The notes under the pieces were generated by a model. That model was not told the DNA's origin. It made no database searches and was given only the letters and a program-made list of their open reading frames with translations. This document shows positions 17,676 to 26,795 of a DNA stretch of 40,758 nucleotides, in pieces. The stretch comes from an uncultured Prevotella sp. Lineage in GTDB: Bacteria > Bacteroidota > Bacteroidia > Bacteroidales > Bacteroidaceae. The translations under genes and the position numbers were made by a program. The stretch lies in NCBI GenBank assembly GCA_905196835.1, contig CAJJWN010000027.1, positions 1-40,758 on the forward strand, written 5' to 3'. Position 1 is the first letter of the stretch, and every line of letters begins with the position of its first letter.

Positions 17676-18503
17676 ATGGGCAAGTATCTTTCCAAGACCG
17701 ACAAGGCTTTCTTCATCCTTGCATCGGTGTGCATAGCGATATTCATCGTGCTTAACCTGCAAGCGGCGACACCGCTTATACAAGCAGCCGACCACATAGA
17801 CAAGCAGCTCATGCTAGCCCTCAACTTTGACGGCGGAATGGCCGTGGACAACTTCTGGTACGGCGTATCGTCAAGGTTTGTATGGGTACCGCTGGGCGCC
17901 ACACTGCTGGCGATACTCGCATATTACAAGAAAAGCTTGCTCATACCCGTCATCTTCGTCATCGGACTGGCCATAACCGTAACGCTGGCCGACCAGATAG
18001 CGTCGTCGTTCCTCAAGCCTTACTTCGCCCGCCTGCGCCCGTCGCGCAACGAGGAGATATGCTCTCTGCTGCATTTCGTCAACGGCAAGAGGGGCGGACA
18101 ATACGGCTTCGTGTCAAGCCACGCCGCCAACGCTTTCGGCGTACTGGCATTTCTCGCCCCCACGTTCCGCCACAAAGCCACAGTTGCAGCACTGGCCGTA
18201 TGGGCAATCATTGTAAGCTATTCGCGCATATACCTCGGAGTGCATTACCCCGGAGACATCTTCTGCGGCGCGCTGCTCGGCTTTACCGTCGGCCTGGGCG
18301 TACACATCGCCATGAAGAAACTGTACTTCAAACTGACATCGGCCACAAGCAAGGCGCAGGCCGGAAACATGTTCAACGGAGGCGTGGAGTCAAGCTACAT
18401 GACGGCAGCCATACTTTGCACCGCCCTGTTCATCTTCTTCTACAGCTTCGCGCAATCGGCCGCCCTGCCATTCACCGCCCTACCCTACGTCACGGTGCTT
18501 TAA
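17676..18503 (+). CDS. PAP2-family membrane phosphatase
   Basis: A 275-residue integral membrane protein with about six hydrophobic segments. It carries the three PAP2 signatures: KPYFARLRPSR (114-124), the SSHA variant of PSGH with His149, and SRIYLGVHYPGD with His190 and Asp194. Enzymes of this family remove phosphate from lipid pyrophosphates or phosphatidate, such as undecaprenyl pyrophosphate, phosphatidylglycerophosphate or lipid A. Which of these applies cannot be told here. The last ~60 residues after the PAP2 core add a further hydrophobic helix (AILCTALFIFFYSFAQSAAL). The gene stands alone, with its own promoter and terminator. Confidence 0.9.
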   Translation: MGKYLSKTDKAFFILASVCIAIFIVLNLQAATPLIQAADHIDKQLMLALNFDGGMAVDNFWYGVSSRFVWVPLGATLLAILAYYKKSLLIPVIFVIGLAITVTLADQIASSFLKPYFARLRPSRNEEICSLLHFVNGKRGGQYGFVSSHAANAFGVLAFLAPTFRHKATVAALAVWAIIVSYSRIYLGVHYPGDIFCGALLGFTVGLGVHIAMKKLYFKLTSATSKAQAGNMFNGGVESSYMTAAILCTALFIFFYSFAQSAALPFTALPYVTVL

Positions 18504-18594
18504 CCGGCAGACAAAACGTAACGTTTTTCAACGCTCTGCATAGCAAAACGTCATATCAGAAATACCCGGATAAAACGGCGAAACAGAATTGTGG

Positions 18595-18640
18595 AATGCC
18601 GCATGAAGTGTTGTCAAAGCACTTCATGCGGCATTTTTAT
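18595..18640 (+). terminator. Terminator after the PAP2 gene
   Basis: A 16-bp perfect stem (AATGCCGCATGAAGTG at 18595-18610 with 18620-18635), a nine-base loop, then TTTAT. Confidence 0.9.
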
Positions 18641-18670
18641 ATGTAAAAAGCCCCCTTTCGCACAGTAAGA

Positions 18671-18767
18671 GCCGTCCAAACTATGCGTTTGGACGGCCTT
18701 TACTACATCCAAAGACGGCCTTTAAGGGTGCTAAAGGCCGTCTTTAGCCTCCTTAAAGGCCGTCTTT
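18671..18767. repeat. Cluster of AAAGGCCGTCTTT palindromic repeats (site 1)
   Basis: A hairpin GCCGTCCAAA/TTTGGACGGC (18671-18697) is followed by AAAGACGGCCTTT (18711-18723) and two inverted copies AAAGGCCGTCTTT (18733-18745, 18755-18767). The copies are spaced 22 bases apart. The same 13-mer recurs at 27008 and 27052. From 18768 to 18943 I see nothing more. The cluster lies between two convergent genes. Confidence 0.8.
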
Positions 18768-18943
18768 GCAAGCAGAATGGGGCGTTATCTATGCACAGTA
18801 ACGCCATTAAACGTATAATTACTTGGCACTCAACACATTACAATTGCACACGATTTTAGGCGTTATTTACGTACAAAACAACAATAAAAACAAAAAAGAG
18901 CCGCTGTAGAGCGTCAACGAAAATCAATATGAAAGCAAAAAGC

Positions 18944-18974
18944 GAAGGCCGGCTACATTGTGTAACCGGCCTTC
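18944..18974 (-). terminator. Terminator of the GH3 gene
   Basis: The arms 18944-18956 and 18962-18974 pair with one wobble in the minus-strand RNA (GAAGGCCGGTTAC/GTAGCCGGCCTTC), followed by GCTTTTTGC. It lies 68 bases after the GH3 stop. Confidence 0.8.
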
Positions 18975-19041
18975 AAGCACTCCGTCGCGCTGCACGAACC
19001 AGCGCGTCGGCTTTGCCTTATCGTCATCATTCAAGCATTCA

Positions 19042-21906
19042 TTACAACTCTACAGCCTTGTACTTCGTCGTGAACATGACATCGTTGCCACCATCCTTTG
19101 CTACGGTGAAAGGAATGAGCTTCTCCTCGCCCGGGCCAAGCTCGTAGTGTACGGGGTCGCCGGTCTTGGTGCCGTTGACATACATCTCAACCTTGCCTGT
19201 ATCCATAATGGTGCCGTTATTTTTTACGGCTACGTAAATGGTCTTGCTGTTTTCCTTGATATTGTCCTCTTCCTTGGCAACCGAAAGGCCGAAGTCGGCG
19301 GCAAACTCGTGCGTATAGTCGAGCATGGCCGACACTCCGCTCTTGCCGTCCTTGTAGCCGACGCTGTCCTTGATTTTGTCTTTTGCCACATACTGCGGGC
19401 TCGTGCCGCCTACACAAATCTTGAACTCGCCTTTTTCAACAACCCTGTCCATATGGTCGTTGAGCAACGAAATCTGGTACGGCGTAAGCTCAAACGATAC
19501 GGTCTTGGCCTCTCCCGGCTTCAGGCTGACGCGCGTAAAGTCCTTCAGTTCCATGACACGCGTCTTCACACTGGCGTACATGTCGGTCACATACAGCTGC
19601 ACAACCTCGTCGCCTTCACGCTGGCCTACGTTCTTGACAGTAGCCTGCACGGCCACGTTGCCGTTCTCCTTCTCCTCCACTTTCAGTCCGGAATATTCAA
19701 AAGAAGTGTAGCTCAAGCCGTAACCGAAGCTGTAAAGCGGATAAAACTCCATGTCGGAATACTCGTAGCGGCGGCCTGAAGTCTTGAAATTATAGTAAAG
19801 CGGCAGCTGGCCCACGTGGCGCGGGAACGTCATAGACAGTCGTCCTGCGGGGTTGTAGTCGCCGAAGAGCACGTCTGCCGTGGCCGGTCCGCCCTCCTGT
19901 CCCGGCAGCCAGTTTACCAATATGGCCTTGCACATGTCCTTAGCCTTGGTCAGATTGTAGGGACGTCCGGCCTGCAATACCAGCACAACAGGCTTGTCCG
20001 CAGCGCATACAGCTTCGAGCAGCTCCTGCTGCTTGCCTGGCAATACGAGCGTTGCGTAGTCGTTGTTTTCTCCTGATGTTTTGTAAACGTCAGTTGTAGA
20101 CTCGCTGGTTGAGCAGTCGCCAAGCACCATCACCACCACTTCCGCCTTCTTGGCAGCTTTTACGGCAGCCTGAATGCCGGTGCCGTCTTCACCTGTAAAC
20201 TCACATCCTTTCTCGTATATCACACGCGTGCCGTTGCCTACGGCCTGCTTTATTCCGGTCAATACAGACTTCAATTGGCCGGGCTGTAGCTTCGGCGTAT
20301 AGTCGCCGGGCTGCAAATCGTCAGCCCCGGGGCCTATCACAGCTATGGTTCCTACCGACTTAGACAAAGGCAACATCGCGTCTTTGTTCTCCAACATTAC
20401 GATTGACTCACGCGCTACCTGGCGCGCCAAGGCCTTATGGTCGTCAGAGTTCCACCCCGGATATATCTTGTTCCAATCCAACTTCGGCTTTGGTTCCTGC
20501 TCAAACAGTTCGTTGCGGAACATCATGCTCAGCATTGAGCGGCACACATTGTCCAGGTTTTCCATGTTGATGCGCCCGTCTTTTGCCGCCTGTATCACGT
20601 CTTTGTCGTTATAAGTGTCGCCGCAGTTGGTTGCTATGCCGGCAGCCAGAGCCTGGTTGGCAGCCTCAATCTTATCCTTGGCCGTATAATGCTTGCGCGA
20701 TGTAAGGTTGCCTATTGCACCGCAGTCGCTGACAATGAAGCCGTCAAAGCCCCACTCTTCACGCAGGATGTTCTGAAGCAGCTCCTTGCTCTTTGCCACA
20801 GGTACGCCAAGATAATCAGAATAGGCCATCATGATTGACTGGCAACCGTAGTTCCTGATGACATGACGGAATGGCACAAGTTGCACCTCACGCATCTCGC
20901 GTTCCGACAGGCCAATGTCATGAGAGTCACGTCCGCCCAACGGCGCGCCGTGCCCACCAAAATGCTTTGGCGTAGTAAACAGTCCCTTCGACTGATACCC
21001 CTTAATCCATGCACCGCCAATCTCAGAGACAAGCACAGGGTCTTCACCATACGTCTCCTCGCAACGCCCCCAACGTGCATCCTGGGCCACATCGAGCACC
21101 GGCGACCATGCCTGCATGGTGCCGGCTGCTACCGTCTCGTCGCCGATAGCCATGGCCGTAACCTCGGCCAGTTTCTTATTGAACGTAGCACCCAAGGCTA
21201 TTGCCTGTGGGAAGATGGTTGCACCGCTACCGTATGAGAAGCCATGTACGGCCTCAACCTTAGTAATAGGCGGCACGTACAAATGCGGTATGCCGGGTAT
21301 GCCCCATCCCTCACGTATAAGCTCCATCTTGTCTTCAGGCTTCATTACACCCAGCAGACTCTCGACACGTTCCTCCACGGGCATCGTCGGGTCCATATAA
21401 GGCAGGTCGGTCTTATTACCCTTACGGTCGGTCATCTCCTTTTTTGCAAGCAGCACTGACACTTCTTTCAATGCAAAGGGCTTCATACCTTCAGCACAAT
21501 TAAACGCCAAACGCACATGAGCTCCATACTTAGGCTCGAACTTAAGCGTCAGCTTCTTGGCGTCACCTGTAACAGTATAATCTACCGGGACACCAAGGTT
21601 CATCGGGTCATAAGTCACAAATACGCTCATCTGCCGCTTCAAGTCATTCTTTGACAGACCTTGCGCCTGCAAGTCGATTTCACAAACGTCACCCGGTGTT
21701 TGCAGCGTGAACATCAGCCACTGCTCTTTACTCAACGCTGACTTGTCCAAATTCCATACGGTACCAAGGTCATTGTCAAAAACCAACGAGGCCTCATGCT
21801 GATTTGTTGATGCTGACACGGACGAAACATCTGTATGTGTCTGCGCCATTGCCAAAGAACATGTCAAAGCTCCAACAAATAAAAATAAATGTTTTTTCAA
21901 TTCCAT
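19042..21906 (-). CDS. Secreted glycoside hydrolase family 3 (beta-glucosidase/beta-xylosidase type)
   Basis: Removes terminal beta-linked sugars from oligosaccharides with retention of configuration. The 954-residue protein has a signal peptide (MELKKHLFLFVGALTCSLAMAQ). A ~125-residue beta-rich N-terminal domain (about 25-155, discoidin-like in look) comes next. The GH3 barrel (about 170-490) has EAVHGF (218-223), the KHF motif (Lys314-His315) and the nucleophile Asp394 in GFIVSDCGAIG. The GH3 C-terminal alpha/beta domain follows (about 510-720), then a fibronectin-III-like domain (about 750-825) and an extra C-terminal beta domain (about 840-954). No PA14 insert is seen. It is next to two GH43 enzymes, which suggests xylan or arabinoxylan oligosaccharides, but exact specificity is open. 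Transcription from the GH43 genes is blocked by a terminator, so it should have its own promoter in 21907-22110. I see only a weak TTTCTTTG box there, on the minus strand at about 21943-21950. Confidence 0.93.
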   Translation of the reverse strand: MELKKHLFLFVGALTCSLAMAQTHTDVSSVSASTNQHEASLVFDNDLGTVWNLDKSALSKEQWLMFTLQTPGDVCEIDLQAQGLSKNDLKRQMSVFVTYDPMNLGVPVDYTVTGDAKKLTLKFEPKYGAHVRLAFNCAEGMKPFALKEVSVLLAKKEMTDRKGNKTDLPYMDPTMPVEERVESLLGVMKPEDKMELIREGWGIPGIPHLYVPPITKVEAVHGFSYGSGATIFPQAIALGATFNKKLAEVTAMAIGDETVAAGTMQAWSPVLDVAQDARWGRCEETYGEDPVLVSEIGGAWIKGYQSKGLFTTPKHFGGHGAPLGGRDSHDIGLSEREMREVQLVPFRHVIRNYGCQSIMMAYSDYLGVPVAKSKELLQNILREEWGFDGFIVSDCGAIGNLTSRKHYTAKDKIEAANQALAAGIATNCGDTYNDKDVIQAAKDGRINMENLDNVCRSMLSMMFRNELFEQEPKPKLDWNKIYPGWNSDDHKALARQVARESIVMLENKDAMLPLSKSVGTIAVIGPGADDLQPGDYTPKLQPGQLKSVLTGIKQAVGNGTRVIYEKGCEFTGEDGTGIQAAVKAAKKAEVVVMVLGDCSTSESTTDVYKTSGENNDYATLVLPGKQQELLEAVCAADKPVVLVLQAGRPYNLTKAKDMCKAILVNWLPGQEGGPATADVLFGDYNPAGRLSMTFPRHVGQLPLYYNFKTSGRRYEYSDMEFYPLYSFGYGLSYTSFEYSGLKVEEKENGNVAVQATVKNVGQREGDEVVQLYVTDMYASVKTRVMELKDFTRVSLKPGEAKTVSFELTPYQISLLNDHMDRVVEKGEFKICVGGTSPQYVAKDKIKDSVGYKDGKSGVSAMLDYTHEFAADFGLSVAKEEDNIKENSKTIYVAVKNNGTIMDTGKVEMYVNGTKTGDPVHYELGPGEEKLIPFTVAKDGGNDVMFTTKYKAVEL

Positions 21907-22111
21907 AATTACTTTAGGTTTAATTTAGTCACTGGCACAAAGAAAGCTTTTTGTCATTAACAAACCTACAAAAAGCCCCTTAAATACAAATTAAAATACA
22001 ATTAATGCTTAATTAAACAGTTTTTCAATATCAAAAGGCAGCAAAAACACAATTTGCCTATTCTACTTGACAGCATAAAATGTATTGCAATCAATTGTAT
22101 TCAGACTTAGT

Positions 22112-22160
22112 ATGCGCAAAAAAGGCGGAGCATTTTTTGCGCATCAAACACTCCGCCTTT
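22112..22160 (-). terminator. Terminator of the GH43 genes, with an overlapping alternative hairpin
   Basis: On the minus strand AAAGGCGGAG (22160-22151) pairs with CTCCGCCTTT (22130-22121), followed by a T-run: a clear terminator 79 bases after the GH43 stop. A second inverted repeat, ATGCGCAAAAAA (22112-22123) with TTTTTTGCGCAT (22133-22144), interleaves with it, so only one can form at a time. It also separates the GH43 genes from GH3. Confidence 0.85.
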
Positions 22161-22238
22161 CTCTGTCAAAATCAAAAATCATAAAAAAACTCAACGCATC
22201 ATGTAATAAAAACATAATGCCTGATAATATACCAAACT

Positions 22239-23882
22239 TTACTTCGTCACACGGAACCAATCGGCATCTATCCAGCCACGCTTGGCATCTCCTGCAGGCT
22301 CGGCTGAAACAAAACCTATCTTCGCACCAATCCACTTGCCTGCACGCATGGCGAATTCCGAGCCTGCACTCTTATACGTCTTGCCGTCAAGGCTGTAATA
22401 GAAACGGCACTTGCCGGCGTCCACCTTCATGCGGAGATATATGTCCTCATGAAGTCCGGGCTGATAGTCTATGGCGTCAACGGCTGTCGGTTTCAGCGTG
22501 GCTATAACGTTTACCGCCTCCGGCTTGCCCATATCAGCATCCTTGCATGTTACCTGTTGGAGCTGGAACTCGTCGCCGACACGCTTCACTACGAGAGCGG
22601 AATAGTCAATACCCATCATTATCAATCCGCCAAACTGTCCTTCCGCTTTTGACGTAAAGCGCACCTTCGCCGTAGCAGTGAACTTGTCGGCCGGAGTCTT
22701 CTGTAACAACAGGTTGGGTACATCCCACAAATTCACTGCACCGTTGTTTAGTTTATGCGTATAAATACGAAACTTACCAAGGGACGTAGGCATACCGAAC
22801 AACTGGCTGTAATTGGCGTGCCACTGCCACTGCTTGCCTATAAAAGGCGAGTTGAACTCGTCACTCTCAACAGGATTTTGTATCTGCACAACAGAAGAAG
22901 TCTTTGGTTTGCGGTATTTCAACAAAGGTTCGCCACAATAGTCGCCGTCCTTGTCTTCCCCCATTACAGGCCAATTGTCCTTCCAAGTGACTGGTTGCAG
23001 ATGCACGACGCGGCCGTAACAGCCCTTATCCTGGAAGTGAAGAAACCAATCCTCTCCAAAAACTGTATGAATCCATGCACCCTGGTGAGGACCGTTGACG
23101 CTGCTATTGCCCTGTGCAAGCACCATCTTGCTCTCATAAGGGCCGTAAACGTTCTTGGAACGCATGGCCACCTGGAAGCCAGTAGGCACTCCGCCGGCCG
23201 GGAACAGTATCCAATACCAGCCGTCACGCTTGTAGAACTTGGGGCCTTCAGCCGTTCCATACTCCGTTCCGTCACCGTCAAATACAATTGTCGGGCCACT
23301 TATCGGTTTTGTTCCGTCAGCAGAAAGTTCACGTACAACTATAATCGACGCAAAACGCACACGGCTATTAGCATATGCGTTTACAAGATAACAACGGCCG
23401 TCATCGTCCCATAATGGAGTAGGGTCAATCATTCCCTTGCCCGGAATAACGCACAGAGGCTCACTCCAATCACCGGCAGGGTCTTTCGTCTTGACCATCA
23501 TCACACCACGGTCAGGGTCACTCCAATAGATGTAAAACTCACCGTTATGATAACGTATCGAAGGAGCAAAGACACCATTTCCGTGCGACGGACGGTCAAA
23601 CTCGTCGGTCGGCAACTGCGTCTTGAGGGCATGGCCTATTATTTCCCAGTTCACCAAGTCCTTTGAATGGAGTACGGGCAGACCGGGGATGCAGTTGAAC
23701 GAACTTGCCGTAAGATAATAATCCTCGCCCACGGCGCAAGCATCAGGGTCGCTGTAGTCGGCATTGATTACGGGGTTTGTGTACGTACCGTCGCCGTTGT
23801 CGGGACACCACACTTCAGATTTGTACTGGGCGCTGGCGAAAACAGGCATAAAAGCCAATGCCAACAAGACATGTTTTTTCAT
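22239..23882 (-). CDS. Secreted glycoside hydrolase family 43, copy A
   Basis: An inverting beta-xylosidase/alpha-L-arabinofuranosidase type enzyme. The 547-residue protein starts MKKHVLLALAFMPVFASAQ, a signal peptide; a frame from 23909 adds nine residues and is less likely. The five-bladed propeller spans about 25-325. The general base is Asp45 in DYSDPD, the pKa-modulating Asp is 153 in MIDPTPLWDDDG, and the general acid is Glu212 in AEGPKFYKRDGWY. The C-terminal ~210 residues are a concanavalin-like beta-sandwich (AKVRFTSKAEGQFGGLIMMG...), usual in longer GH43s. It is a tandem duplicate of copy B, of equal length, 27 bases downstream of it. No lipobox is seen, so the product is likely periplasmic or exported. 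Confidence 0.92.
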   Translation of the reverse strand: MKKHVLLALAFMPVFASAQYKSEVWCPDNGDGTYTNPVINADYSDPDACAVGEDYYLTASSFNCIPGLPVLHSKDLVNWEIIGHALKTQLPTDEFDRPSHGNGVFAPSIRYHNGEFYIYWSDPDRGVMMVKTKDPAGDWSEPLCVIPGKGMIDPTPLWDDDGRCYLVNAYANSRVRFASIIVVRELSADGTKPISGPTIVFDGDGTEYGTAEGPKFYKRDGWYWILFPAGGVPTGFQVAMRSKNVYGPYESKMVLAQGNSSVNGPHQGAWIHTVFGEDWFLHFQDKGCYGRVVHLQPVTWKDNWPVMGEDKDGDYCGEPLLKYRKPKTSSVVQIQNPVESDEFNSPFIGKQWQWHANYSQLFGMPTSLGKFRIYTHKLNNGAVNLWDVPNLLLQKTPADKFTATAKVRFTSKAEGQFGGLIMMGIDYSALVVKRVGDEFQLQQVTCKDADMGKPEAVNVIATLKPTAVDAIDYQPGLHEDIYLRMKVDAGKCRFYYSLDGKTYKSAGSEFAMRAGKWIGAKIGFVSAEPAGDAKRGWIDADWFRVTK

Positions 23883-23909
23883 ACAATTACTTTTATTATA
23901 GATTAACAA

Positions 23910-25553
23910 TTACTTCGTTATGCGGAACCAGTCGGCATCTATCCAGCCGCGATTGGCCTTGCCTGCCGGCTCTGCAGCAACCAAACCAATCTTGGCACCA
24001 ATCCACTTGCCCTCGCGCATGGTAAACTCCGAGCCTGCGCTCTTGTACTTCTTGCCGTCAAGACTGTAATAGAAACGGCACTTGCCAGCATCCACCTTCA
24101 TGCGGAGATATATGTCCTCATGCGTCCCGGGCTGATAGTCTATGACGTCAACGGCGGTCGGTTTCAGCGTGGCTATAACGTTTACCGTCTCCGGCTTGCC
24201 CTTGTCCGCACTCTTACATGTTACCTGCTGAAGCTGGAACTCGTCACCAACACGCTTCACTACGAGAGCGGAATAGTCAAGCCCCATCATTATCAAGCCG
24301 CCAAACTGGTTCTGGTCCTTTGACGTAAAACGCACTTTCGCGGTAGCAGTGAACTTGTCGGCCGGGGTCTTCTGCAACAAGAGGTTGGGCACTTCCCACA
24401 GGTTTACAAAGTCTTCACTTAGCTTATGCGTGTAAATCCTGAACGTACCGAAAGCCGTCGGCATACCGAACATCTGGCTGTAATTGGCGTGCCACTGCCA
24501 CTGCTTGCCTATAAAAGGCGAGTTGAACTCGTCGCTCTCAACAGGGTTCTGTATCTGCACCTTGGCCGCCGTCTTGGGTTTGCGGTATGTAATGACAGGG
24601 TCGCCGCAATAGTCGCCGTCCTTGTCAACGCCCATTACAGGCCAGTTGTCCTTCCAGGTGACAGGTTGCAGGTGTACGACGCGGCCATAACAGCCCTTGT
24701 CCTGGAAGTGCAGGAACCAGTCTTCACCGAAAGCGGTGTGCACCCACGCGCCCTGATGAGGGCCGTTGACGCTGCTCTTGCCCTGTGCAAGCACAATCTT
24801 ATGCTCGTACGGGCCGTAAACGTTCTTGGAACGCATAGCCACCTGGAAGCCCGTAGGCACGCCGCCGGCCGGGAACATTATCCAATACCAGCCGTCACGC
24901 TTATAGAACTTGGGGCCTTCACATGTACGGCATTCGGTGCCGTTGCCGTCGAACACGATGACGGGGTCACCTATGGCCTTGGTGCCGTCGGCTGAAAGCT
25001 CGCGCACAACGACGACTGACGCAAAGCGCGAGCGGCTGTTTGCGTAAGCGTATGTAAGATAACAGCGGCCATCCTCATCCCAAAGCGGAGTAGTATCAAT
25101 CATGCCCTTGCCCGGAATAACGCACAGAGGCTTGCTCCACTCGCCGGCAGGGTCTTTCGCCTTGACCATCATCACGCCATAGTCGGGGTCGCCCCAATAG
25201 ATGTAGAACTCACCGTTGTGATAACGTATCGATGGCGCCCATACGCCGTTTCCGTGCGAGGGGCGGTCAAATTCTTCCGTAGGATACTGCGTCTTGAGGG
25301 CATGGCCTATTATTTCCCAGTTCACCATGTCCTTTGAATGAAGGATTGGCAGGCCTGGAATGCAGTTGAACGAACTTGCCGTAAGATAATAGTCCTCGCC
25401 CACGGCGCAGGCGTCAGGGTCGCTGTAGTCGGCATTGATTACGGGATTGGTGTATGTACCGTCGCCGTCGTCGGGACACCACACTTCAGATTTGTACTGT
25501 GCACCGGCGAAAACAGGCAGAAAAGCCAATGCCAACAAGATTTGTTTTTTCAT
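23910..25553 (-). CDS. Secreted glycoside hydrolase family 43, copy B
   Basis: A 547-residue paralogue of copy A and the first of the pair to be transcribed. It has the same signal peptide style (MKKQILLALAFLPVFAGAQ), the catalytic base in DYSDPD (Asp45), Asp153 in MIDTTPLWDEDG, Glu212 in CEGPKFYKRD, and the same C-terminal sandwich. The copies align without visible gaps. Differences near the active site are notable: GTECRTCEGP here against GTEYGTAEGP in copy A, and IDTT against IDPT, so substrate preference may have diverged. I found no clear TAnnTTTG promoter in 25554-25658, and the preceding ATP-grasp gene is in the same direction 105 bases away, so read-through from it is possible. Confidence 0.92.
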   Translation of the reverse strand: MKKQILLALAFLPVFAGAQYKSEVWCPDDGDGTYTNPVINADYSDPDACAVGEDYYLTASSFNCIPGLPILHSKDMVNWEIIGHALKTQYPTEEFDRPSHGNGVWAPSIRYHNGEFYIYWGDPDYGVMMVKAKDPAGEWSKPLCVIPGKGMIDTTPLWDEDGRCYLTYAYANSRSRFASVVVVRELSADGTKAIGDPVIVFDGNGTECRTCEGPKFYKRDGWYWIMFPAGGVPTGFQVAMRSKNVYGPYEHKIVLAQGKSSVNGPHQGAWVHTAFGEDWFLHFQDKGCYGRVVHLQPVTWKDNWPVMGVDKDGDYCGDPVITYRKPKTAAKVQIQNPVESDEFNSPFIGKQWQWHANYSQMFGMPTAFGTFRIYTHKLSEDFVNLWEVPNLLLQKTPADKFTATAKVRFTSKDQNQFGGLIMMGLDYSALVVKRVGDEFQLQQVTCKSADKGKPETVNVIATLKPTAVDVIDYQPGTHEDIYLRMKVDAGKCRFYYSLDGKKYKSAGSEFTMREGKWIGAKIGLVAAEPAGKANRGWIDADWFRITK

Positions 25554-25658
25554 TTGTCAAAATGTTTTTTAGGGTTTGTTTTTTATAGAATATAGTTGAA
25601 TAGTTTAACATACATATTCCGACATGCCTTCATTCAAGCCCGTGCGCACGTCGGTTTA

Positions 25659-26738
25659 TCATATCACTTTCACAAAATTGTTTTCCATGGAGTCAAACTT
25701 CAGCCTGTAATTCACGCCGTGCACTATGTGCATAAGCCGCGCAGGCTCTGTCGGAGGCACGTTGAACGAGTTAGCCACATGCCCCATCGTGCGCCTTACG
25801 TTGATTTCCACGCACGGATGCAGCATGAAGCCACAACCTCCGTCACGGACTGCCACCATCATGTCTACGCCCAGCGGACCTGCATAATCCCTGAATACGC
25901 CCTCTGCGAAATAGCGTTCAAGCCTGCGCCTAACTTCATGCAGCAGCTCTCCGGAGACGTAACGTAGCAGCAAAGACATCTTCTCCTCTTCCACCGCCAC
26001 AAGGTTGCCGGCATAGCTGCTCTTGTTTGTCTCAAATACTGACAAGCCGCAATACTCCACACGTCCGTCACCGCAAGCCTGAAACTCCATGGCAAAGTCT
26101 TTCACCTTTTTATAATAAGGCTCCACCATAACACCACCCTGGCGACTGATGGTATTGCCTATCCAGCCAAGCAGCGACTTGCCAAAATCTCCGTCAACGT
26201 AACGCACGCCACGGCCGCTGCTGCTCCACAACGCCTTTACCACCGCAGAGCCATATGCGCGGACAGCCTCGCGCACCTCGTCAACCGACTTGCAGAAGCG
26301 CGCTTCGCCGCAAGTTGCATCCTCAAGACCTGCATGCAGAAAGGCGAGAGCGTCAACGGTATTGCGCCTGTCGGCCAAAGAACGGACGTAAGACAAATAC
26401 CCGTCGGAAGGAAGCAAGCCGGCATCCATCCCGGCATCAACCAACCTGCGGCGCACGACCCTATCCCATCCCCACGGCTCGAAGCCTGTAAATACCAGAT
26501 GCCTCAAGTCTTCATCCGTAACGAAAAGCACCTCTGCATGAGGTCTGCGGCATTGAGCCAGCGCTTTCAGGGCGAACAACACGTCGTCAACAAGTACGAA
26601 GTCGCCGTCAGCCGCCCACAAAGCAGGCAAGAAACCCAAGTTGGTCTTAAACTCCTGTACGGCATGTGGCAACGCCATGTAATCGGCGTCGGCGGCCAAG
26701 GCCATTTCATGTTCGGGATTGAAAATATGCAGCTTCAC
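25659..26738 (-). CDS. Uncharacterised ATP-grasp-like protein
   Basis: A 359-residue cytosolic protein of a kind I associate with Bacteroidales hypothetical proteins. The second half has ATP-grasp features: Lys168 in SAVVKALWSSSGRGVRYV with a Gly-Arg-Gly loop (175-177), Glu206 in GGVMVEPYYKKVKDFAMEF, Asp292 in GPLGVDMMV, and the metal site E-I-N-x-R (Glu311, Asn313, Arg315) in CVEINVRRTMGH. The start MKLHIFNPEHEMALA is distinctive. ATP-grasp enzymes join a carboxylate to an amine or thiol through an acyl phosphate, but the substrates are unknown here. A good promoter at 26765-26795 has its -33 element inside a long inverted repeat. Function not assigned; the fold call is by motif only. Confidence 0.75.
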   Translation of the reverse strand: MKLHIFNPEHEMALAADADYMALPHAVQEFKTNLGFLPALWAADGDFVLVDDVLFALKALAQCRRPHAEVLFVTDEDLRHLVFTGFEPWGWDRVVRRRLVDAGMDAGLLPSDGYLSYVRSLADRRNTVDALAFLHAGLEDATCGEARFCKSVDEVREAVRAYGSAVVKALWSSSGRGVRYVDGDFGKSLLGWIGNTISRQGGVMVEPYYKKVKDFAMEFQACGDGRVEYCGLSVFETNKSSYAGNLVAVEEEKMSLLLRYVSGELLHEVRRRLERYFAEGVFRDYAGPLGVDMMVAVRDGGCGFMLHPCVEINVRRTMGHVANSFNVPPTEPARLMHIVHGVNYRLKFDSMENNFVKVI

Positions 26739-26764
26739 TTGAAGATAACTTTAAATTGCACCTG

Positions 26765-26795
26765 CAAAGATAATGCAAGTAGAGCGCAATGCAAA
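26765..26795 (-). promoter_or_regulatory. Promoter of the ATP-grasp gene
   Basis: Minus strand TTTG (26795-26792), a 19-base spacer, and TATCTTTG (26772-26765), 27 bases before the ATG at 26738. The -33 element is within the left arm of the 18-bp inverted repeat at 26786-26832. Confidence 0.75.

Noticed and set aside
18671..18767. CRISPR-like array of 13-base repeats spaced 22 bases
   Set aside because: Repeats are too short, palindromic and alternate in orientation; spacers are ~9 bases and there are no cas genes.
22239..26738. A SusCD-type polysaccharide utilisation locus
   Set aside because: No SusC/SusD genes, sulfatases or hybrid two-component regulator lie in the region.
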